The notes under the pieces were generated by a model. The model had not been told where the DNA came from, made no database searches, and saw only the letters and a program-made list of their open reading frames with translations. A program made the translations under genes and the position numbers. DNA of 64,000 nt from Aliiruegeria sabulilitoris (GTDB lineage Bacteria; Pseudomonadota; Alphaproteobacteria; Rhodobacterales; Rhodobacteraceae), in contig NZ_LOAS01000002.1 of the NCBI RefSeq assembly GCF_001558155.1, positions 310,001 through 374,000 of the forward strand, written 5' to 3'. Below, piece by piece: positions 7,919 through 15,330 of this stretch. Within the stretch, counting starts at the first letter, position 1. Each line of letters starts with the position of its first letter.

Positions 7919-9360
7919 CAGGGTTCGTTCCTCATCAGCACGACCTCGATCCGCCGGTTGGCGGCGCGGCCTTCCTTCGTTTCATTCGACGCGATCGGCT
8001 CCTTGTCGGCGCGACCCTCGGCCGAGAGCCGTCGGGGATTGTCCAGCATCGCGGCAATCATCTTCTCGACCGACTTGGCCCGGTCGAGCGACAGCTCCAT
8101 GTTGGAGGCATAGCGCGACGAGCGGATCGGCACAGAATCCGAATGGCCAACCACGATGATCGGCCCCGGCTCTTCGTTGAGCGCCTCGGCCAGACGGTTC
8201 ACCGGCTTGTGGAATTTCTCCAGCAACACGTTGGAGCCAGATGCAAACATGCCCGCCCCCTTGATGCGGATCGTCACCGTGGAGGCATTGCCAAGCACTT
8301 CGACAAGCCCTTCCTTGATCTCCTCGGCCAGGAATTCCTTGAATTTCTCCGGTACGGCGACAACCGGTGCGGGCGGCGGCGGTGGCGGCGGCGCCTTGAT
8401 GTCGATCGTCGGGGGGACGTTAGATTCCAGACGCGAGATTTGTCCGGTCACGCTCTCCGTCGAGCCGCCAAGCGCCCAGGTGAAGGCAAGGAAGGCCAGC
8501 ATCAACAGCACCGCGGCGATGCTCATGGCGATCCAGACCGGCCGCCAGATCGAGCGCGGATTGTTGGGAACCTCAAGCCCCTTCCAATGCGGCGATATCT
8601 CGCGTTCGACCGGGCCGCGCTGGTTGCGGATCAGCCGGGCAAGCCCGCCCCGGACCTCCAGATGCCGCGCGGGCCCGTTGGGGTCCACATCGGCGCGCAG
8701 GCGGCCTTCGAAGCCGAGCGTCATGCACATGTAGAGGAACTCGAGCAGCTCGATATTGTTGGGCGGGTCCTTCTCCATGTGGGCCAGCACGTCATAGAAC
8801 CGGTCGCCGCCGACCACCTCGCGATGGAAGGTCGCCACCATGCTCTGCAGCGACCAGGAGGAGTTCTCGCCCCAGGGCGTGTTCAGCACCACGTCATCCA
8901 GCGTGGCGCAAATCGCGTAGCGGGCCACCTTCACATCCTGATCCAAACAGCCCGCCTGGTGGGCGCGGCTCTCGAACTCGCGCACTTCGCCCACGACATT
9001 TTGCCGTAGCCGGTCCGGATCGGCATGCTGGGCCCGGTTCGAAATACGGCTGACCAGCGCAAAGAGCGGCGCGGCACAGGCGATCAGCCGGTTCATTCCA
9101 GTGAAGGACTGGGGCAGCAGCGCTGCCTCCTCGGCGGCGTTCCCCCCACCCGATGGCGCGGACGAACTCGGCACGCCGAAACTGCTGGCGGGCGCCGATT
9201 GGGCGGGCTGTGGCGCGGACTGCTGCGGCGGCGCACCGCCGGGCGCCGCTTGCGGTGCCGCTGAAGGCTGGGCAGGCGGCGGACGCCGTCCACCGGGATT
9301 GGGCCGGATGACCGTGCGTTCGTTGTCTTCCATCTCGGAGAAAGGATCGTCGCTTGCCAT
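7918..9360 (-). CDS. tssL: T6SS membrane complex subunit TssL with C-terminal OmpA domain
   Basis: A 480-residue 'evolved' TssL. Residues 1-75 are Pro/Ala-rich and include the conserved stretch ERTVIRPNPGGRRPP with Thr16. A DotU domain follows (about 80-270), then one membrane segment (about 282-305), a proline-rich linker, and a C-terminal OmpA/MotB domain ending VVGHSDSVPI...NRRIEVV that should bind peptidoglycan. TssL anchors TssM and the baseplate at the inner membrane. In Agrobacterium an N-terminal TssL threonine is phosphorylated by PpkA and bound by the FHA protein, and Thr16 sits in the matching place. The start overlaps nothing upstream, and the stop overlaps the tssM ATG as ATGA. 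Confidence 0.96.
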   Translation of the reverse strand: MASDDPFSEMEDNERTVIRPNPGGRRPPPAQPSAAPQAAPGGAPPQQSAPQPAQSAPASSFGVPSSSAPSGGGNAAEEAALLPQSFTGMNRLIACAAPLFALVSRISNRAQHADPDRLRQNVVGEVREFESRAHQAGCLDQDVKVARYAICATLDDVVLNTPWGENSSWSLQSMVATFHREVVGGDRFYDVLAHMEKDPPNNIELLEFLYMCMTLGFEGRLRADVDPNGPARHLEVRGGLARLIRNQRGPVEREISPHWKGLEVPNNPRSIWRPVWIAMSIAAVLLMLAFLAFTWALGGSTESVTGQISRLESNVPPTIDIKAPPPPPPPAPVVAVPEKFKEFLAEEIKEGLVEVLGNASTVTIRIKGAGMFASGSNVLLEKFHKPVNRLAEALNEEPGPIIVVGHSDSVPIRSSRYASNMELSLDRAKSVEKMIAAMLDNPRRLSAEGRADKEPIASNETKEGRAANRRIEVVLMRNEP

Positions 9361-9381
9361 GGTCTGCTCGCCTTGCTCCTA

Positions 9382-10719
9382 TCAGTTTTGCCGGATCGCC
9401 CAGAGTTCCATCTTGAGCCCCGGATAGGTTCCCGACACATGCACGGCGATGCCGCCCGATGTCGTCATCTTGCCCCAGTACTGGCTCTTGGGATCGAGCT
9501 CGAAATAGACCGAGCCGGACGTGTACGGTATCTGGCGCGGCGCAACCGGCAGCGGTCGCAACGTGATCCCCGGCAGGGCCGAGTTGACCAATTGCCGGAT
9601 CTCCTCCACCGGGCCGATCTTGGACTGACCGGCGAAATGGCGGCGGACATTCTCGGCCGGCGCGTCGGAGGAGACGGCGAGCACGAAGCCGGCCGTGGTG
9701 ATGAGCTTGCGGTCGGCGATGAGGCCGACGGAAATGCCGTATTTGCGCGGCTCCAGCGGGATCGAGATCGCGTTCTGCTCCAGCACCGCCGAGAGGTACT
9801 GGCGCAATTGCCGAATAACCGGCGAGAAGCTCTTCGTCAGGTCGTGATGCTGATAGGGCGGGAAATCGGGCGGGCGCATCTTCGGGTCGATAAAGGTCGC
9901 CAGCTCGCCCGTAACGCCCACGCAGAAGCGATAGAAGCTCTCCGGATGCAGGTTCTCGATCGCCAGCATATGCTTGACCTGCGGCAACACCCGATTGAGC
10001 GTGAGCAGCAGCAGGAAATCCTGGATCTCGGCAGCCCCCTTGGTGCCACCCTGCGTCAGACGCCCGGCAAGGGCCGTCGCGCGATGGTTGAGAAGCCCTT
10101 CCAGCTCGTTGAGGAAACTGTGCAGCGGGCGGGCCGCGCGCACATCCATGCAACTGGGAACGAAGCCGGTATCCAGCACGATCTCGTTGTCGGATTTCAC
10201 CTCGATGATCCGGGCAATCGGAATCGTCAGGCGGTCGGACAAGTCGTCGACATCCAGCGCGAATTGCAGCCGCAGCTTGCCCACCGCCATCGTCGCCGGC
10301 TTGCGGCCGGTGCCGATCGTGTCGGTCACTTCCAGCTCGGCGGGCCGCAGGCGCGCCGCCGAAAGCTCCGCCCCGGTCATGTCGACCTCGAGCGCCCCCT
10401 GCCGGCGGATCGGAATGGTGAGATGGACGATGCAATCCTTGATCGTGGAGGGCACTTCGAGCGAGGGCGGCTGGTCCTCGATCTCGGGCACGCGGAACAC
10501 CGCACCATCATGGGTCACCCCGGAACAGGAGGATATCGCGAACTGCCCGGTCTTCAGCATCTCCTCGTTGATTTTCAGCTCGCTCACGCCCCAGCCATAA
10601 GGCCGGATCCGCCCGGCCAACCCGCCAAGCTGGCTTTCCATGTATCGGTCGGCCTGCTGGAAATGTTGCGGCTGAAGGAACAGACCTTCGCTCCAAAGAA
10701 CCTTGCTCTCCCAGGACAT
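9382..10719 (-). CDS. tssK: T6SS baseplate subunit TssK
   Basis: A 445-residue TssK, the adaptor that docks the baseplate wedge (TssEFG) onto the TssL/TssM membrane complex. The family's N-terminal signature is present: VLWSEGLFLQPQHFQQADRY. Central conserved segments and a C-terminal domain near full family length (about 445 residues) follow. It lies 21 bases upstream of tssL and 19 bases downstream of the FHA gene on the same strand, the usual imp-locus order. No truncation or unusual feature is visible. Confidence 0.97.
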   Translation of the reverse strand: MSWESKVLWSEGLFLQPQHFQQADRYMESQLGGLAGRIRPYGWGVSELKINEEMLKTGQFAISSCSGVTHDGAVFRVPEIEDQPPSLEVPSTIKDCIVHLTIPIRRQGALEVDMTGAELSAARLRPAELEVTDTIGTGRKPATMAVGKLRLQFALDVDDLSDRLTIPIARIIEVKSDNEIVLDTGFVPSCMDVRAARPLHSFLNELEGLLNHRATALAGRLTQGGTKGAAEIQDFLLLLTLNRVLPQVKHMLAIENLHPESFYRFCVGVTGELATFIDPKMRPPDFPPYQHHDLTKSFSPVIRQLRQYLSAVLEQNAISIPLEPRKYGISVGLIADRKLITTAGFVLAVSSDAPAENVRRHFAGQSKIGPVEEIRQLVNSALPGITLRPLPVAPRQIPYTSGSVYFELDPKSQYWGKMTTSGGIAVHVSGTYPGLKMELWAIRQN

Positions 10720-10738
10720 CAGCGTTTCCCGCCCTTGT

Positions 10739-12421
10739 TCATGATCCGTCCTTCAACTTGTTGAGCTGTTCCTGGTAGGCACGGGCGAATTCCCGGCTGA
10801 ACAGCTCGTGAAAATCATTTTCGGCCGCATCCGCCACATCGGCATAGATGCGTTCATAGGTTTCCCAGTAGCGCGCCTTGCGCCCCTTCAGCAGGCTGCC
10901 GATGCCGCCGGCGCTGGTGATCTCGGACTCGAGCGCCTCGGGCGAGAGCCGCTTGAGCACACCTTTCAGGGCCGCTTCCATGCCGGTCATCGTCGCGACC
11001 TCGTGCGCCTTGATATCCTGCAGCGCCTGGTCCGCGGCCAGTTCGGCCGCGAGGTAGCCGCGGCGCGGCGGTCCGACGAGCGCTTCAACGGCCTCTTCCG
11101 GCGTCACCGAGAATTTCAGCGCATTGTTGCCACTGGTCGAAATCCGCGTCTGATCTATGCGGAATTCGGACTTGATGGAGCTGCGCGTCATCAGGATCTC
11201 GCGCAGCCCGTGAATGACGATCCGCAATACGTTGCCGAGGCGCTCGGCGGTCGCGGCCGGCGCCTCCTCGTCAGACAGGTCAATATCGCCGACACCTGCC
11301 GCATTGAGAAGGATTTTCAGCAATTCCGCATCCTGCGGGCCCGGCTGCGACGCCTGGACGGCGGATGTGGGTGCGGGTGTCTCTGTGGGTGCGGAGGGTG
11401 TCGCTGGCCCGGGCGCAGCCGCGCTGGCAGGGTCGGTCGGAGCGGCAACCGAAGCAGCCACCGGGGGCGCGACGCGCGGACCAGACAGGGGGTCGGACGC
11501 CATAGGTGCGGGCTTATCTGCTGCGGAATCGGGCGTGGGCGTGGTTTCTGCGGGCGTTCCATCTCCGCCGACCCCGATATCAAGATCGAGATCCTCCGGA
11601 ATGAAGGCCGCGCCGGACCCGACCCCGGACGGCGCGCTTCCCGGTATGGAGGATTCGGCAAAGGGGTCTTCGGCAAAGGGGTTGTTGTTCTCGGCAGGCA
11701 CATCCCGGCCGATCGGACTGACGGGCAGATCCAGATCCCAATCGTCAGGTATGGTGGAGCTCGCAGTTTTCGGCAGGTTCATGTGGTCATTCAACGAGGA
11801 GCTGTCCAAGCCCTGACTGGCGCCCAACAGCGAGTCCGGATCGGGGCCCTTGCCGAGGATGTCATCTTCCTCCCCCTCGCCCAGCGGCGGAAGCAGCCCG
11901 TCCTCGCCCAACTCGGGCCGCTTGATCCCCTTGGGCCCGACCGGCCCTCCGGGGGAGTCGAGTAATTCGTTGATCACGTCCTTCTGCTGGCTCATCGAGG
12001 GCGCATCCAGCAGCCCTTCCAGATCCTGGTCGGGACGCGCGCCCCGTGGCGATACGGACCTGCCCTGGACCGGGTCCAGCAACGCGGGCTGGCCGGTCTC
12101 CTTGCCCGTCGAGATGGCCACGGCCAGTTCGTAATTCCCGATGGTGAGAATATCGCCGTCATTGAGCGGGGTCGGCACCTTGCCCAGGGGGATCTTGCCG
12201 TAATTCAGGAATGTGCCGTTGGTCGACAGGTCGACGACCACGACATTGCCGTTCTGGTCCTCGATAGCGCAGTGGTTCGACGAAATCAGCCGGTCCGGAT
12301 CGGGCAGCACGAGGTCATTGTTCTTTCCCCGTCCAATTGTCAGCGAGTTGCCGACCATGGCCACGGGACGGCCATCGCCCGGGATCGAGCCCGAAGACTG
12401 GAAATGCAACACGACAGTCAT
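10739..12421 (-). CDS. tagH: T6SS-associated FHA-domain protein TagH/Fha
   Basis: A 560-residue protein with an N-terminal FHA phosphothreonine-binding domain (about residues 5-105). Its ligand-contact residues are intact: LTIGRGKNND (Gly30, Arg31), SSNH (47-50) and STNGTF (66-71). A very acidic, Pro/Ala/Ser-rich linker of about 250 residues follows, then the conserved C-terminal T6SS FHA domain (about 370-560, with RIVIHGLREILMTRSSIKSEFR). The FHA domain should read the phosphothreonine written by PpkA, plausibly on TssL. The ATG at 12421 is preferred because the FHA fold starts at once. A GTG at 12466 in the same frame would add 15 residues without obvious homology. Neither start has a strong ribosome site. 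Confidence 0.92.
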   Translation of the reverse strand: MTVVLHFQSSGSIPGDGRPVAMVGNSLTIGRGKNNDLVLPDPDRLISSNHCAIEDQNGNVVVVDLSTNGTFLNYGKIPLGKVPTPLNDGDILTIGNYELAVAISTGKETGQPALLDPVQGRSVSPRGARPDQDLEGLLDAPSMSQQKDVINELLDSPGGPVGPKGIKRPELGEDGLLPPLGEGEEDDILGKGPDPDSLLGASQGLDSSSLNDHMNLPKTASSTIPDDWDLDLPVSPIGRDVPAENNNPFAEDPFAESSIPGSAPSGVGSGAAFIPEDLDLDIGVGGDGTPAETTPTPDSAADKPAPMASDPLSGPRVAPPVAASVAAPTDPASAAAPGPATPSAPTETPAPTSAVQASQPGPQDAELLKILLNAAGVGDIDLSDEEAPAATAERLGNVLRIVIHGLREILMTRSSIKSEFRIDQTRISTSGNNALKFSVTPEEAVEALVGPPRRGYLAAELAADQALQDIKAHEVATMTGMEAALKGVLKRLSPEALESEITSAGGIGSLLKGRKARYWETYERIYADVADAAENDFHELFSREFARAYQEQLNKLKDGS

Positions 12422-12494
12422 TGAGGGTACCCGTGTGTCTTTCTGTACCCCGTAACTTTCAGGCACTTACGCAACGAAAGCAACGGTCGAGACG

Positions 12495-13103
12495 TCATTC
12501 GTCCTCCCCGTTCTTCTGCTTCACATGGCCGTTGCCGCCCCGGGCGATATCCAGCGCCCGATCCAGCATCAGGTCTGCCGCCTCGGTGAAATCGCCACCG
12601 CGTGCGTCTATCGCCATAACGTTCATCCCGAAGGCGATCGCGGCGGCCCCGCCCTCGGGGGCCGGGAATTCCTTGAGGTCGCCGGGGCCCAGTGTTCCGT
12701 CCGCATAGACGGCGAGCAAGGCGCAGAGCGAAGTATCGTCGCTCGGCCCGGCGGCCTCGCTGGCGCGAAAGGCCGCTTCGCGGGCCTCTTCGGACGGGCG
12801 GAAAACCCACGCTTCGGCAGCCGCCAGTGTCGCCGGCGGCGTGGCCTCCGGCCCGATCACGTCGCGCCCGGCCAGGCAGGCCCACCACGTCAGTTCCCGT
12901 GGTGGCAGGCTTGCGGCCATTACCTTGAGCATATCGACCTGCGCGGTCGCGGCTTCCCGCGCTGCCAGCTCTGTCAGCACATCCTGCACGCCGGCTGCTG
13001 CCGGGCCCTCCAGCTCCGTTTCCAGCGACAGGTTGGTCTGGGCCATCAGCCGTGCCGCCGGCACCTGTGGAATCTTGTTGAGGTCTTCGAACCGTCCGCC
13101 CAT
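12495..13103 (-). CDS. conserved T6SS-locus protein, probably DUF6931-like, function unknown
   Basis: A 202-residue soluble, alanine-rich and acidic protein without signal peptide or membrane segment. It is largely helical in appearance, with a Trp-Trp pair in PPRELTWWACLAGRD near residue 70 and a C-terminal helix AADLMLDRALDIARGG. I recall similar proteins at this position in alphaproteobacterial imp-type T6SS loci (DUF6931-like), but that family name is from memory. It starts 15 bases after the vgrG stop with a GGGAG ribosome site and precedes the FHA gene. This is the slot where effector chaperones or adaptors are often encoded. A VgrG-loading adaptor or a structural accessory are both possible, and no function can be assigned from sequence. 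Confidence 0.75.
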   Translation of the reverse strand: MGGRFEDLNKIPQVPAARLMAQTNLSLETELEGPAAAGVQDVLTELAAREAATAQVDMLKVMAASLPPRELTWWACLAGRDVIGPEATPPATLAAAEAWVFRPSEEAREAAFRASEAAGPSDDTSLCALLAVYADGTLGPGDLKEFPAPEGGAAAIAFGMNVMAIDARGGDFTEAADLMLDRALDIARGGNGHVKQKNGEDE

Positions 13104-13118
13104 TTCGTGCTCCCAGCC

Positions 13119-15269
13119 CTAGTTGATCTTCACCAGGCCGCCCTGGATCATGACCATGGCGCTGCCATTGACCTTGACCATCGGCGCCTTGGTTTCCGCC
13201 ATCACGGTGCCCTCGATCTTGATCATCATCCCCTTGATGGTCACCCCCGTCTGGTCGATCTTTACCGAAGACGATCCGACCTTGAGTTCGATCGACTGCA
13301 TCGCTTCATGCTCGGTCTTGCCCAGCGACACTTTCGTCGTGTGGTTGCCCATCGAGATCGTCTCTTCGAAATTGCCCATCGAGACGTTGTTCTTCATGTC
13401 ACCCTTCTTGACGGTGTTCTCGTGGTCGCCCTTCTGGACCGTTGTCTTGAAATTGTTGCCGATGGTCTCGGTGCGGTCGTTATAAACCTCGTGCGTCATG
13501 TCGCCGGGGCTCTTGCCGCCATCGCCATAGCCGACCTTGACCTTCAGGTCGTTGCCGACCTCCTCGGTCTTGTCGTGATAGATCTCCTGCGTGAGATCGC
13601 CCTTGTCCTTGTCGTCGAAGCCGATCTTGATCGTCGCGTCATTCTCGACGACCTGATTGTAATTCTTCTCGGCGTGGAAATAGACCTCCTCCTCGCCCTT
13701 CTTGTCCTCGAAACGCAGCTCGTTGAAGTTGCTGCTGCTGCCCTTTTTCGTGGAGCGCGACTTGATCCCGGTCTGGGTCATGTTGGCGGGCAGTTCATAG
13801 GGCGGCATCGTGTCGGCATTGTAGAGCATGCCGATGACGAGCGGCCGGTCCGGATCGCCCTCCTCGAACTGCACGACCACTTCCTGACCCATTCGCGGAA
13901 TGCCGATCATGCCCCAGTTCTTGCCCGTCCAGGGCATCATGCAGCGCACCCAGCATGTGGATTTCTCGTCCATCTTGCCCAACCGGTCCCAGTGGAACTG
14001 GATCCGGATGCGGCCGTATTTGTCGGTATAGATCTCCTCGCCGTTCGGTCCGGTGACCACGGCGGTGTGACAGCCGGCAATCTCGGGCCAGGGTGTGACC
14101 GGTGCGGGGCGGAATTTCTCCTGCTTGGGGATCGCCAGCACCCGCACCTGGTAGGGATCTTTGGCGTCAATCTCTGCGCGCACGGAACCGGACGGAAAGT
14201 TGCTGATTTCCAGCGTGTTCAGCTCGCGCTCGTTGAGCTGGAACAGATGCGTCGCCGAGCGCACGACGAATTCCTCGCCCTCTCCGGTCACCTCGTGCTT
14301 GGAGACCTTGAACACCTTGCCGACCTCGATATTCGACACTAGCCCCGTGCCGCGCCATGTCCGGTAATGGATCGCGCGCTCTTCCATGCGGACCTTGGAA
14401 TAGAACTCGCCATCCGCGCTTTCCCGGTAATGGCCGGGATAGTCATAGATCTCGCGGTCCTTGAGGTCGTGCTTGCCCTTGGGCAGGGCGCGGAAGGTTT
14501 CCAGATCGGCCTTGGGTTTCTCGAAATTGTAGTCGGTCTGGGTGTATTTGCCGGTGGTGGCGGCATGGTCGATATACCACTCGAAGAAATGTTCGAGGTC
14601 ACGCCGGCTGGGATCGCTCAATTCCAGGAAACGGATCGTATCCTCTGCCGGAACCGGGCTATGGGCCGCAGAATCGTCGTGCAGCACCATCTTTTCGTCG
14701 CCCTCATACTCGAAGAAATAGTGGATCCCCTCTTCCTCCATCAGGCGATGGATGAAATCGAGATCGGTCTCCCGGTACTGAACGCAGATGACGCGGGTTC
14801 GGTAGCTCTCACTCAGCTGCTCGTCAAAATTCACGCCGTAGTCCTGCAGCACCTCCTTGATGATGTCCGGCGCGGTCATTTCCTGGAAGATCCGGCAATC
14901 CTTGTTGAGCGAAAGGAACCACATCTTGGGCCGGATTTCGGCCCAGTAATGGCAGGCCCCGTCATAGGTGCCTACGAAACGCGCATTGATGCAAATACCG
15001 ATATGCTTGCGCTCTCGGGTGCCGGATTCGAGCCTGTCGGCACCGTCCGGAACCTTGGCCGTCAGCTCGATATTGCGGCCCATGAGGTCGTCCAGATCGA
15101 TATTGGGATTGTCGGAGATGAATTCGATCCGGGCCTTGGAGGGCTCGTTGAAACCTTCGTCGATACGCGCCGCCACAAGCACCAGCGGGTCGGAACACGC
15201 GCTGCACTCCATCCGGATCGGGAAGTCCTGAATCTTGCTTTTGTCAATACGCATGGCCAATCCAATCAT
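13119..15269 (-). CDS. vgrG: T6SS spike protein VgrG (TssI)
   Basis: A 716-residue VgrG. The N-terminal two-thirds are the gp27/gp5-like core (phage-baseplate hub and OB fold, with the conserved segments HRLMEEEGIHYFFEYE and RIRIQFHWDR). The C-terminal part (about residues 535-716) is the beta-helix needle with regularly spaced Asn/Gly-rich repeats, ending MVMIQGGLVKIN. There is no added catalytic domain, so this is a structural rather than 'evolved' VgrG. No PAAR gene adjoins it. The ATG at 15269 is used; a second in-frame ATG lies at 15254. A strong stem-loop ends 4 bases before the first ATG. The encoded spike should cap the Hcp tube and carry effectors. Confidence 0.96.
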   Translation of the reverse strand: MIGLAMRIDKSKIQDFPIRMECSACSDPLVLVAARIDEGFNEPSKARIEFISDNPNIDLDDLMGRNIELTAKVPDGADRLESGTRERKHIGICINARFVGTYDGACHYWAEIRPKMWFLSLNKDCRIFQEMTAPDIIKEVLQDYGVNFDEQLSESYRTRVICVQYRETDLDFIHRLMEEEGIHYFFEYEGDEKMVLHDDSAAHSPVPAEDTIRFLELSDPSRRDLEHFFEWYIDHAATTGKYTQTDYNFEKPKADLETFRALPKGKHDLKDREIYDYPGHYRESADGEFYSKVRMEERAIHYRTWRGTGLVSNIEVGKVFKVSKHEVTGEGEEFVVRSATHLFQLNERELNTLEISNFPSGSVRAEIDAKDPYQVRVLAIPKQEKFRPAPVTPWPEIAGCHTAVVTGPNGEEIYTDKYGRIRIQFHWDRLGKMDEKSTCWVRCMMPWTGKNWGMIGIPRMGQEVVVQFEEGDPDRPLVIGMLYNADTMPPYELPANMTQTGIKSRSTKKGSSSNFNELRFEDKKGEEEVYFHAEKNYNQVVENDATIKIGFDDKDKGDLTQEIYHDKTEEVGNDLKVKVGYGDGGKSPGDMTHEVYNDRTETIGNNFKTTVQKGDHENTVKKGDMKNNVSMGNFEETISMGNHTTKVSLGKTEHEAMQSIELKVGSSSVKIDQTGVTIKGMMIKIEGTVMAETKAPMVKVNGSAMVMIQGGLVKIN

Positions 15270-15273
15270 TCAA

Positions 15274-15299
15274 CCTGCCCGAGTCTACACCCGGGCAGG
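15274..15299 (-). promoter_or_regulatory. stem-loop between clpV and vgrG that contains the vgrG ribosome site
   Basis: A perfect 8-bp stem CCTGCCCG/CGGGCAGG (15274-15281 with 15292-15299) encloses a 10-base loop, located between the clpV stop and the vgrG ATG at 15269. On the coding strand the 3' arm contains the only AGG near that ATG, so folding would hide the ribosome site. It may also act as an internal processing or attenuation hairpin. No T-run follows. The structure is seen directly, and its function is inferred. Confidence 0.5.
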
Positions 15300-15330
15300 C
15301 AATGCTCCAAATGTTCAGACGCTTGAGCTC

